Notes under the pieces: model-generated
Databases searched by the model: none
What the model saw: only the letters and a program-made list of their open reading frames with translations
Told to the model about the DNA's origin: nothing
From: an uncultured Alistipes sp.
Lineage (GTDB): Bacteria > Bacteroidota > Bacteroidia > Bacteroidales > Rikenellaceae
Direction: 5' to 3'
DNA: 19,192 nt
Assembly: GCA_900550375.1 (NCBI GenBank)
Contig: URRP01000044.1
Location: 1-19,192, forward strand
Shown: positions 1 to 6,688 of the stretch, one piece after another
Layout: each line of letters begins with the position of its first letter
How positions within the stretch are numbered: position 1 is the stretch's first letter
Made by a program: the position numbers and the translations under genes

Positions 1-120
1 ACTCCGCTCAGCATGACAAATTCCCAGCGATCGGATTCCCGCGCTCCACTGCGTTACGCTCGGAATGACATTTTCTATTTTGTCATCCTGAGGAGGAAGC
101 CCTAAAAGGGATTCCGACGT
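1..120. repeat. Degenerate TGTCAT-type intergenic repeats
   Basis: Three related units are visible. Two read on the minus strand (about 18 down to 1, and about 71 down to 33) and one on the plus strand (about 80 to 116). Each begins TGTCAT followed by a C(T/C)GAG-like block, and the two longer ones end in GGGAATCC or GGGATTCC. The second and third units face each other head to head across 63-88, giving TGACA/TGTCA arms around an AT-rich spacer. I recognise this as the dispersed noncoding TGTCATCCTGAGC-type repeat seen between genes in many bacteria. No open frame in 1-222 looks like a gene, so this stretch downstream of the MATE gene is noncoding. Confidence 0.55.
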
Positions 121-222
121 GAGGATCGACCGCTCGGTCTCAGCAGACCGCAGGCCTGCACCATCGCACGGCGAAAAGAGCGGAAGAAGTACCGGCAACG
201 GCACGATATTCCACCGTAAAAC

Positions 223-1548
223 TCAGATTTTCAATTTTCGCCAGCGTCCGCTGCGAATATACGCGTAGGAGAGTACCAATGAAATCAGATAGTAGACATG
301 ATCGGCCGTCCAGCAGAGCGCGACGTCGGCATGGACGACGTAGACGAGCCACAGCGTATAGAGCGTGTAGGCCGTGACGCAGACCAGCGTGATTCCGAGT
401 GCCGTGCGCGTATTGCCCGTTCCCGAGACGCTGAACTGGTAGATGAAAGCCGGCACGCACGGCACGACAGTCGAGAGCATGACCCATAGCGACGGCACGG
501 CGGCGGTAATCAGCTCCACGCTGCCAGTATAGGCGCCCAGCACCACACGGGGGAAGAGCGCAAAGAGCAGCGACACCGGAAGAACGAAAGCGAAGCAGAG
601 GCGTACCATGCGCCGGCACAGCCCCCGCACCTGATCCGCCTCACCGGCGCCGATCAGGTTGCCGACCAGCGAACTGGCTGTCGATGCAAAGGCGTTGATG
701 AAGAGGAAGGCCACCGACGAGATGCTGCGCACCATATTGGTAACGGCCAGCGGCCGTTCGCCAAGATTCTCGATCGCCACGAAGAAGATGAACCAGCTGA
801 TAAAGGCGATGGCCTCCTGCAACATGATCCACACCGAGATGCCGAAGACCTGCCGGAGAATCCGCCACTCGATGCCCCGGAACCGGAACAGATCGTAGAC
901 TCGCCACGCCACACGGCGGTAGGTATAGACGACGAAGAAGACGAGCGACACGGCCTCCGAAATGACCGAAGCGATGGCCGCGCCTGCGATTCCGAGCGGC
1001 GGGATCCCCCATCCGCCGAAGATCAGCAGGTAGTTCAGCACCACGTTCGTCAGCACCATGACCACTGAATTGGCCGTCAGGATGCGCGTATGGGTCGTCC
1101 CGACGTAGAAGGCGCGGAACATCGCCGCGGCGAACGAGAAGAAAAACCCGAACGTGCGGTAGTCGAGATAGGACTCGGCAGCGGTGCAGATCGCCCGCGA
1201 CTCGATCAGATGTCCGAGCAGCCATGGCGCCAGCACGCGCGACAAGCCGAAAAAGAGGACGGCCATGCCCAGCAGAAACCACATTCCCTGCATGAAGATC
1301 GGCCCGATCTCCTTGAGATTACCCTCGCCGTTACGGCGTGCGATCAACACCTGCGCACCGATGCTGAACCCGAACCCCACCATGAAGATCGTCAGATAGA
1401 AGATACCGGCGATGGCCGACGCACCCAATTCGATCTCACCCACATGACCCAGATAGATCGTGTCGGTAAGACCGATGAGCTGCTCCATCATCAGGCTCAA
1501 CAGCACCGGAAAGGTTATTTTCAGAATCTGCCGATTGGTAAAAGGCAT
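223..1548 (-). CDS. MATE family multidrug/Na+ efflux transporter
   Basis: A 441-residue inner-membrane protein made almost entirely of hydrophobic segments, about 12 in number, which is the usual size and layout of the MATE (multidrug and toxin extrusion) family. The N-terminal part (residues 1-70) has the typical opening: a cytoplasmic start, TFPVLLSLMMEQLIGLTDTI, then a glycine-rich second helix with VLIARRNGEG. The two six-helix halves are separated near residue 230. MATE proteins export cationic drugs or metabolites in exchange for Na+ or H+; the substrate cannot be read from sequence. The ATG at 1548 places the first helix correctly. The gene is monocistronic as far as can be seen, with the ahcY terminator upstream and noncoding repeats downstream. 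Several hydrophilic frames inside it are shadows. Confidence 0.93.
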   Translation of the reverse strand: MPFTNRQILKITFPVLLSLMMEQLIGLTDTIYLGHVGEIELGASAIAGIFYLTIFMVGFGFSIGAQVLIARRNGEGNLKEIGPIFMQGMWFLLGMAVLFFGLSRVLAPWLLGHLIESRAICTAAESYLDYRTFGFFFSFAAAMFRAFYVGTTHTRILTANSVVMVLTNVVLNYLLIFGGWGIPPLGIAGAAIASVISEAVSLVFFVVYTYRRVAWRVYDLFRFRGIEWRILRQVFGISVWIMLQEAIAFISWFIFFVAIENLGERPLAVTNMVRSISSVAFLFINAFASTASSLVGNLIGAGEADQVRGLCRRMVRLCFAFVLPVSLLFALFPRVVLGAYTGSVELITAAVPSLWVMLSTVVPCVPAFIYQFSVSGTGNTRTALGITLVCVTAYTLYTLWLVYVVHADVALCWTADHVYYLISLVLSYAYIRSGRWRKLKI

Positions 1549-1567
1549 TGTCGTCTAATTTTGAATC

Positions 1568-1655
1568 AAAAAGATACGGAAAAGCCGAGCGCAAAAGCAA
1601 ATCTTATTTGCATTTTGCCGAGGCGAAGTATCCAAAGCGAAGCCAAAACTACAAA
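1568..1655. repeat. Palindromic intergenic element, copy A (upstream of MATE gene)
   Basis: This stretch aligns end to end with 3156-3240 in the ahcY upstream region. Shared blocks, read on the plus strand, are AGATACGGA, CGAG.GCAA, CAAAT..TTATTTG, TGCCGAG.CG.AGTATC and CAAA..TAC. It folds as nested inverted repeats. The inner arms are 1591-1602 and 1606-1618 around a 3-nt spacer, with one extra base in the right arm. The outer arms are AGATAC at 1572-1577 and GTATCC at 1628-1633. On the minus strand both ends carry -7-like boxes: TAGTTTTG (1651-1644) and TATCTTTT (1576-1569). It overlaps the T-tract of the ahcY terminator. Confidence 0.7.
1569..1601 (-). promoter_or_regulatory. Probable promoter of the MATE gene (Bacteroidota type)
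   Basis: On the minus strand, TATCTTTT at 1576-1569 matches the Bacteroidota -7 consensus TAnnTTTG in seven of eight positions. A TTTG at 1601-1598 sits 21 nt upstream as a -33 element. The box lies 20 nt before the ATG at 1548, leaving a short leader. It occupies the same place in the repeat as the perfect box before ahcY. Confidence 0.55.
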
Positions 1656-1686
1656 AATCGGGAAGAAAAGCTCGGCTTTTCCTCCC
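1645..1686 (-). terminator. Intrinsic terminator of ahcY
   Basis: Arms 1660-1671 and 1675-1686 pair over 12 positions with one A-C mismatch around the loop TCG. On the minus strand the hairpin is followed by GATTTTTGTAGTTTT. It begins 27 nt after the ahcY stop, as expected for rho-independent termination, and insulates the MATE gene from ahcY. Confidence 0.75.
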
Positions 1687-1713
1687 GAATGGAATAAAAT
1701 TCCCTGCCGAACG

Positions 1714-3123
1714 TCAATACCGGTAATGCTCCGCCTTGTAGGGACCGTCGACGTCGACGCCGATATAGTCGGCCTGCTGCTGCGTAAGATGGGTCAGCTC
1801 GACACCCAGATTGTCGAGGTGCAGCCGCGCGACCTCCTCGTCCAGATGCTTCGGAAGCCGGTAAACGCCCACCGCCAGCTCCTTCTGCCACAACTCCATC
1901 TGCGCCAAACACTGATTCGTGAACGAATTGGACATCACGAACGAAGGGTGTCCCGTCGCACAACCGAGGTTCACCAGCCGTCCCTCGGCCAGCACGAAGA
2001 TCGCGTGGCCGTCGGGGAAGGTGTATTTGTCGACCTGCGGCTTGATCGTCGTCTTCACCGCCGCCGACCCGTCGAGCCGCGCCATCTGAATCTCGTTGTC
2101 GAAATGGCCGATGTTGCAGACGATCGCCTGATCGCGCATCCGCTCCATATGTTCGAGGGTGATGATGTCGCAGTTGCCCGTGCAGGTGACGAAGATGTTT
2201 CCTTCGGCGAGTGCACTCTCCACCGTCTTCACCTCGAAACCCTCCATAGCCGCCTGCAACGCACAGATCGGATCGATCTCGGTGACGATCACCCGCGCGC
2301 CGTAGGCCTTCATCGAACGGGCGCAGCCTTTGCCCACGTCGCCGTAGCCGCAGACCACGACCACCTTACCTGCGATCATCACGTCCGTAGCGCGTTTAAT
2401 GCCGTCGGCCAGCGATTCGCGGCAGCCGTAGAGGTTGTCGAATTTCGATTTGGTGCAGGAATCGTTGACGTTGATCGCCGGCACAAGCAGTTCGCCCGCC
2501 GCCTCCATCTGGTAGAGCCGGTGCACGCCCGTCGTGGTCTCCTCGCTCACGCCGCGCCACTCGGCCACCGTGCGGTGCCACTTCGAAGCGTCTTCGGCAA
2601 GGATCGACCGCAGCGTATCCAGAATCACCGCCTCCTCGTGCGAAGAAGGAGCGTAGTCGAGCGTCGAAGCATCGTTCTCGGCCTTGTAGCCTTTGTGAAT
2701 CAGCAGCGTGGCATCACCGCCGTCGTCGACGATCAGGTTGGGACCTTTACCGCCCGGGAACGAGAGCGCCATGGCCGTACACCACCAATACTCCTCGAGC
2801 GTCTCGCCCTTCCAAGCGAAGACCGGCACGCCCGCCTCGGCGATGGCCGCTGCGGCATGATCCTGCGTCGAGAAGATGTTGCACGAGCACCAGCGCACGT
2901 CGGCACCCAGCTCGACAAGCGTCTCGATAAGCACCGCCGTCTGGATCGTCATGTGCAGCGAACCCATCACCCGCACCCCGCGGAGCGGTTTCTGAGGGCC
3001 GTATTTGCGGCGCACCGCCATCAGACCGGGCATCTCGTGTTCCGAGACCTCGATCTCCTTGCGTCCCCATTCGGCCAACGACAGGTCGGCGACCTTGTAG
3101 GGAATCGATTCATTCATATACAT
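1714..3123 (-). CDS. ahcY: Adenosylhomocysteinase (S-adenosyl-L-homocysteine hydrolase)
   Basis: A cytoplasmic NAD-dependent enzyme that splits S-adenosylhomocysteine into adenosine and homocysteine, removing the inhibitory by-product of methylation. The product is 469 residues from the ATG at 3123, in line with long bacterial forms. Visible features are the substrate histidine in GSLHMTI (H57), the DDGGDAT block (133-139), catalytic NDSCTKSKFDN with K225, D229, N230 and C234 by alignment to the human enzyme, and the NAD-binding GYGDVGKG (259-266). The C-terminus ends in KAEHYRY, typical of the family, whose C-terminal lysine and tyrosine reach the neighbouring subunit's cofactor. A longer frame to 3186 runs back through the promoter and was rejected; an ATG at 3117 is also possible. 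It is transcribed alone, with strong promoters upstream and a terminator downstream. Confidence 0.97.
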   Translation of the reverse strand: MYMNESIPYKVADLSLAEWGRKEIEVSEHEMPGLMAVRRKYGPQKPLRGVRVMGSLHMTIQTAVLIETLVELGADVRWCSCNIFSTQDHAAAAIAEAGVPVFAWKGETLEEYWWCTAMALSFPGGKGPNLIVDDGGDATLLIHKGYKAENDASTLDYAPSSHEEAVILDTLRSILAEDASKWHRTVAEWRGVSEETTTGVHRLYQMEAAGELLVPAINVNDSCTKSKFDNLYGCRESLADGIKRATDVMIAGKVVVVCGYGDVGKGCARSMKAYGARVIVTEIDPICALQAAMEGFEVKTVESALAEGNIFVTCTGNCDIITLEHMERMRDQAIVCNIGHFDNEIQMARLDGSAAVKTTIKPQVDKYTFPDGHAIFVLAEGRLVNLGCATGHPSFVMSNSFTNQCLAQMELWQKELAVGVYRLPKHLDEEVARLHLDNLGVELTHLTQQQADYIGVDVDGPYKAEHYRY

Positions 3124-3155
3124 TGTCGTATCTATTTTAATTTGATTCTGCGCCG

Positions 3156-3187
3156 CAAAGATACGGATAAGCGAGGGCAATGTCAAA
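3156..3187 (-). promoter_or_regulatory. Proximal promoter of ahcY
   Basis: On the minus strand TATCTTTG (3163-3156) is a perfect TAnnTTTG -7 box, and TTTG (3187-3184) lies exactly 20 nt upstream as the -33 element. The ATG follows 32 nt downstream of the -7 box. The -33 element sits in one arm of the inner palindrome, so hairpin or cruciform formation and promoter recognition would compete. Confidence 0.75.
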
Positions 3188-3240
3188 TTTATTTGAACAT
3201 TGCCGAGACGGAGTATCTAAGACGCAGTCAAAGATACGAA
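3156..3240. repeat. Palindromic intergenic element, copy B (upstream of ahcY)
   Basis: Second copy of the element at 1568-1655. The inner arms are 3176-3188 and 3191-3204 (GGCAATG.CAAAT against ATTTG.CATTGCC, with one extra base in the right arm). The outer arms AGATAC (3159-3164) and GTATCT (3213-3218) are perfectly complementary. Where the inner arms differ in sequence from copy A, pairing is kept. Both ends carry perfect -7 boxes on the minus strand. Confidence 0.7.
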
Positions 3241-3259
3241 TTTTCGCACGCATCTCCAA
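3229..3259 (-). promoter_or_regulatory. Distal promoter of ahcY
   Basis: A second perfect box, TATCTTTG (3236-3229), has TTG (3259-3257) 20 nt upstream. A transcript from here would carry the whole palindrome in its leader, roughly 100 nt before the ahcY ATG. It lies downstream of the glycosyltransferase-like gene stop. Confidence 0.6.
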
Positions 3260-3300
3260 CGAATCGTGCAAACTTCCGCTCGCTGCGTCCTATCGCCCGC

Positions 3301-4362
3301 TCAAAGCGTTTCCAACTGCTTCAAGGCTCGGCGTACCAATGCGTCGGGACGCAGCCAATCGCGGTAATAGGCGGCATTGGCCTCCTTCATGCGCTGCACG
3401 ACGTCGGGATGCCGCATCAGGAAATCGACCTGCGCCACACACTCCTCCGCCGTCGTATAGGAGAGGTAGTTGACGCCTTCACGAAAATCGCCCGGCACTT
3501 CGTAGGCGAAGCGTTCGTTGACAACGGCCCGCGCCGCAGCCACATATTCGCCCGTCTTCCAGCCGATCGAATCCCACAGGCCCGTGGAACCGAGGCAGAT
3601 GTCGCAGCGCTGCATCAGGCGAAGGTATTTGAAGCGATCGGTGTACTTCTCGGCTACGATCAGCTCGGGACACAACGCGCGGGAGAGCGGCGTATCCGTC
3701 ACCCCGCCGATGAAGTTTCGGGGATAACGTTCTTTGAGCGCACTCACGATAGCCATTCGCATCTCGTTGATCGCCCGATTGTGGTCGCCGTCCCACAGCC
3801 GCGTGAGAAAGAGAATCCGCAGCTTCTGCGCAGGAACTTTGCGGCCCGCACCGCGTTCGAACTTCTCCACCGTGAAATAAGCGCCCTCCTCGGCATAGCG
3901 CGGGCGGAACAACGCGATCATCCGTTTACGCAGAGATTTGATCTTGGCCGGAACCGGATTGATCGGATTCTCGGGGCAGGTTACATGATAATTGAAACTG
4001 AGCGGACGGATTTTGGCACGGACCTCCACCGGAAAAATTCCATTGCGCAGCGTCGAGCAGCTGCGTCTGAAATAGAGATCGACCTTCCGAATGTAGGCTG
4101 CCACGGCCACAGCGTCGAAGTTGTAGCCGTCGAGCATATCGAACGCGATCCGACGGCCGTCGACGAACGCTTCGACCAGATGCGGATGCGGAAACTCCTC
4201 CTGACGATCGTAGACCTCTTCGACGGTAAGCGAAATTTCCCGCCGGCGTGCCAGCAGCAGAAAACCCGTCACGATCTGGCTCGTATGCGGACTGCGCGAC
4301 ACGAGCCGCAACCGGACAACGGGGCATTCGGAAGTATGGGATATGCGAGAATCAACGCTCAT
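3301..4362 (-). CDS. Glycosyltransferase-like protein (GT-B C-terminal domain)
   Basis: A 353-residue soluble protein with no signal peptide or membrane segment. The C-terminal half (from about residue 178, LRILFLTRLWDGD) looks like the second Rossmann domain of a GT-B glycosyltransferase of the group 1 / CgeB-like type: DICLGSTGLWDSIGWKTGEYVAAARAVV, then a strand-turn FREGVNYLSY and a helical tail with HPDVVQRMKEANAAYYRDWL. The N-terminal half has no motif I can name. Donor and acceptor sugars are unknown; a cell-envelope or polysaccharide role is only inference. The ATG at 4362 lies 4 nt after the flavokinase stop, indicating translational coupling. A longer frame running to 4725 simply reads through the flavokinase gene in another frame and was trimmed. 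Confidence 0.6.
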   Translation of the reverse strand: MSVDSRISHTSECPVVRLRLVSRSPHTSQIVTGFLLLARRREISLTVEEVYDRQEEFPHPHLVEAFVDGRRIAFDMLDGYNFDAVAVAAYIRKVDLYFRRSCSTLRNGIFPVEVRAKIRPLSFNYHVTCPENPINPVPAKIKSLRKRMIALFRPRYAEEGAYFTVEKFERGAGRKVPAQKLRILFLTRLWDGDHNRAINEMRMAIVSALKERYPRNFIGGVTDTPLSRALCPELIVAEKYTDRFKYLRLMQRCDICLGSTGLWDSIGWKTGEYVAAARAVVNERFAYEVPGDFREGVNYLSYTTAEECVAQVDFLMRHPDVVQRMKEANAAYYRDWLRPDALVRRALKQLETL

Positions 4363-4366
4363 ATCT

Positions 4367-4744
4367 CTATCGTGGATTGAAAGGTTCCCCTTTGCCGCCG
4401 CAGATTTCGCGGCGGTCGGACTCGATCTGACGAAACAGTTCCTCCACCGAGTCGAAGCGTCGTTCCACCCGAATGAAACGCACCAACTCCACGCGCAGCC
4501 TGCGGCCGTAGAGATCGCCTTCGAAACCGAACAGATTGGTCTCCAGCAGACGCCTTTGGCCATCGACGGTCGGTTTGCAGCCGAGATTCGACATGGCTTC
4601 GTACGTACGCCCGTCCACCTCCACGCGCGAAGCATAGACGCCGTCGCGCATCGCCAGCGCCCCGTCCACCTCAATATTCGCCGTCGGAAAGCCCATGCGG
4701 CCTCCGAGGTGATTCCCGTGGACAACGATTCCTTCGATTACCAT
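4367..4744 (-). CDS. Stand-alone riboflavin kinase domain protein
   Basis: A 125-residue protein consisting only of a flavokinase fold, which phosphorylates riboflavin to FMN with ATP. Diagnostic parts are GRMGFPTANI (residues 15-24), GVYASRVEVDGRTYEAMSNLG (35-55), the KPTV turn (57-60), the LLETNLFGFEGDLYG segment (66-80) holding the presumed catalytic glutamate E68, and the closing RVERRFDSVEELFRQIESD. The usual bacterial RibF is about 300 residues with an N-terminal FAD synthetase domain; that domain is absent here, and the upstream frame encodes the AI-2E protein instead. A histidine usually two residues after the glutamate is asparagine (ETN instead of EVH). The ATG at 4744 follows the upstream stop by 5 nt. 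It may be a genuine single-function kinase, a RibF paralogue or a flavin-binding derivative. Confidence 0.82.
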   Translation of the reverse strand: MVIEGIVVHGNHLGGRMGFPTANIEVDGALAMRDGVYASRVEVDGRTYEAMSNLGCKPTVDGQRRLLETNLFGFEGDLYGRRLRVELVRFIRVERRFDSVEELFRQIESDRREICGGKGEPFNPR

Positions 4745-4749
4745 ACGAT

Positions 4750-5856
4750 TCAGATTTTCTCCGTAAGCTTCTGCACCAGCCGGAACTGCGAGAAAAACTC
4801 CTTGGCGAAGACACGCAGCACAGTGTACGACGGAATGGCCAGCAGCATCCCCACGATCCCCGCCAGCGAACCGGCGATCAGGATAACGATGAATATTTCG
4901 AGCGGATGCGCCTTCACCCGCTCCGAGTAGAGCGTCGGCTGCAACACGAAATCGTCGAATCCCTTGATGATGAGCAGCGAGCCGGCGATGACGAACATCG
5001 TATGCCCCGTCGTCATCCCCTCGATAGGCGTCACCACACCCATGAAGACCGACATCACGCCGCCGATGAGCGGTCCGGCATAGGGCACGACGTTCATCAC
5101 GCCCATGATGAGTCCGATGAAGAAGGCGTCCTGCGTTCCCATCCCGAAAAAGATCATCGTGACCGAAATCACGATCATCAGGATGCAGCTTTCGCTCAGA
5201 ATCCCCGTAAAATAGCGCATCAGCAACTGCGATACGGAGGACATCGCCCGCTCGATATTGCCGTGCACACGCTCCGGGAAGGGGGCTTTGAGCATCGTCA
5301 GGAACAACTCGTCGTCCTTGAGGAAGAAAAAGGTGATGAACGAAATCGAAAAGAAGGCGATCGCCGCCGAGAGCGTCAGACTGACGATCGACGAAAAGGC
5401 CGTATTGATGGTATCGTAGTCGAAGACGCTCTTGAACCACCGGATCAGCGAATCGGTCAGCGAAAACCGTTCGTCGGGCAGGGCGAACAACTCGTGGATG
5501 TACATCTGCAACCGCGCGATCGGCTCCTCGATCGAGTGAAGAACCGAACCGAAATCGAGCGTCGCGAACTGGTAGAGCTTATTGAAAACCAACGGCACGA
5601 AGAGCGTACACGCAACGGCGAAGAGTACCCAGATCAGGATCAGCGTCGCCAACGCCGCCGACCAGCGGGGGACATGCCACCCTTTGATCCGCAGCCGCGA
5701 CAGACGGCAGGCCAGCGGATTGAAGATGATCGCCAACAGGGCCGACACCAGAATATAGACGACGATCGAACTGAAATACCACACCAGAAACGCCACCGCA
5801 GCGGCGATGGCCAAGCCAACGGTGTAACGGGCAAGTGTGGGAGGCGTAATCAGCAT
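4750..5856 (-). CDS. AI-2E family transporter-like membrane protein
   Basis: A 368-residue integral inner-membrane protein of the AI-2E / PerM / YdiK family. Two or three helices lie at the N-terminus (residues 10-90), followed by a long extracytoplasmic stretch (about 90-150), then several helices to about 355. Recognisable family segments are ITFFFLKDDELFL (175-187), MNVVPYAGPLIGG (about 255-267) and the closing amphipathic FVLQPTLYSERVKAHPLEIF with IPSYTVLRVFAKEF. Family members have been linked to autoinducer-2 export or to cation/proton antiport, so the substrate is uncertain. It heads a three-gene cluster with gaps of 4 to 5 nt. The 136-nt gap upstream to psd contains no recognisable -7 box or terminator. 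Confidence 0.9.
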   Translation of the reverse strand: MLITPPTLARYTVGLAIAAAVAFLVWYFSSIVVYILVSALLAIIFNPLACRLSRLRIKGWHVPRWSAALATLILIWVLFAVACTLFVPLVFNKLYQFATLDFGSVLHSIEEPIARLQMYIHELFALPDERFSLTDSLIRWFKSVFDYDTINTAFSSIVSLTLSAAIAFFSISFITFFFLKDDELFLTMLKAPFPERVHGNIERAMSSVSQLLMRYFTGILSESCILMIVISVTMIFFGMGTQDAFFIGLIMGVMNVVPYAGPLIGGVMSVFMGVVTPIEGMTTGHTMFVIAGSLLIIKGFDDFVLQPTLYSERVKAHPLEIFIVILIAGSLAGIVGMLLAIPSYTVLRVFAKEFFSQFRLVQKLTEKI

Positions 5857-5992
5857 CGTTCGTGAAGGGATTTATCCAGTTTAACTTACGGAAGAATCCG
5901 GCTGTGCATCCGACCTCGCCGGCAGAACCGAACCGTTACGGCCGGAGTCCTGCGAAGCGGCTTACAAGACGGCAGCAGCTCATTCCGCCGAT

Positions 5993-6670
5993 TTATTTCG
6001 TTTGCGGTTTCAACCGTGCGATCGGGGTCTGCGAACCCACGACGGGATCGCCGATTTCGACCAGCACCTCGCTGTCTTTCGGAAGCAGCACGTCGATGCG
6101 CGAGCCGAACTTGATGAATCCGCACACGTCGTTCTGCTTGACATGCTCGCCGACCTTCATATACGACACGATACGGCGTGCAATCAGTCCTGCGACCTGA
6201 CGGAACAGCACATGGCGGCCGTCGTCCATCCGTACCACGGTCGTCGTCCGCTCGTTCTCGGTCGAGGATTTGGGATGCCACGCCACCAAAAAACGCCCGG
6301 GATGGTACTTGAAATACTCGACCGTACCGCCCACCGGAAACCAGTTCATATGGACGTTGGTGATCGACATGAAGATCGAAATCTGCATCATCTCTTCATC
6401 GAGATACTCGCTCTCGTGTACCGGTTCGGTCACGACCACGCGGCCGTCGCAGGGGGAGAAGACCAGATCGGCGTCGTGAATCTTCACACGGCGCGGCTCG
6501 CGGAAGAAAGCCACGATAAAAAACCAGAAAAGCAGCATCAGCACGACCACCACCCATACGAGCGTACCGTTGTCATGGCTGCTCAGCAGATGATAAATTC
6601 CCGTACCGAGCAGCAGACAGATCAGACCGGTGATACCGATAATTCTGTAACCCTCCTTATTGATTTTCAT
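5993..6670 (-). CDS. psd: Phosphatidylserine decarboxylase proenzyme
   Basis: A 225-residue membrane-associated enzyme that decarboxylates phosphatidylserine to phosphatidylethanolamine. It is the short form of the family. Two hydrophobic segments (about 10-28 and 37-56) anchor the N-terminus. Conserved blocks are FSPCDGRVV (71-79), ISIFMSITNVHMNW with H108 (97-110) and the self-cleavage site FGSR, where cutting between G189 and S190 would turn the serine into the pyruvoyl cofactor of the small alpha chain. This is the GS(R) variant rather than the LGST of E. coli Psd, consistent with the archaetidylserine-decarboxylase-like group. It sits 18 nt after cdsA, whose product CDP-diacylglycerol is the precursor of phosphatidylserine; the synthase joining the two steps is not in the window. 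Confidence 0.95.
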   Translation of the reverse strand: MKINKEGYRIIGITGLICLLLGTGIYHLLSSHDNGTLVWVVVVLMLLFWFFIVAFFREPRRVKIHDADLVFSPCDGRVVVTEPVHESEYLDEEMMQISIFMSITNVHMNWFPVGGTVEYFKYHPGRFLVAWHPKSSTENERTTTVVRMDDGRHVLFRQVAGLIARRIVSYMKVGEHVKQNDVCGFIKFGSRIDVLLPKDSEVLVEIGDPVVGSQTPIARLKPQTK

Positions 6671-6688
6671 TTCAGTAAAGATTAGTCG

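Noticed and set aside
135..159. CGGTCT/AGACCG stem and adjacent GCAGGCCTGC palindrome as a MATE gene terminator
   Set aside because: Short stem, no T-tract on the minus strand, and about 70 nt from the stop; too weak to call.
3124..3186. Longer ahcY start
   Set aside because: The extra codons cover the promoter -7 and -33 elements and the palindrome, and do not match the family N-terminus.
1090..4380. A 1096-codon open frame on the plus strand antisense to the MATE, ahcY and glycosyltransferase-like genes
   Set aside because: It is antisense to three well-supported genes, crosses their promoters and terminator, and its composition (rich in H, R, D, Q) is that of a complement-strand shadow in a high-GC3 genome. 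No recognisable domain.
4363..4725. N-terminal extension of the glycosyltransferase-like gene
   Set aside because: It is the flavokinase coding region read in another frame; the extension is R/W/C-rich without homology, and an ATG at 4362 is ideally placed after the flavokinase stop.
4745..5440. N-terminal extension of the flavokinase frame, which would make a protein of RibF-like length
   Set aside because: The extra residues are a frame-shifted shadow of the AI-2E gene and show none of the FAD synthetase nucleotidyltransferase motifs.
5857..5992. A promoter or terminator between psd and the AI-2E gene
   Set aside because: I found no TAnnTTTG box and no stem followed by a T-run; only loose GC-rich partial repeats. 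Read-through from psd cannot be excluded.
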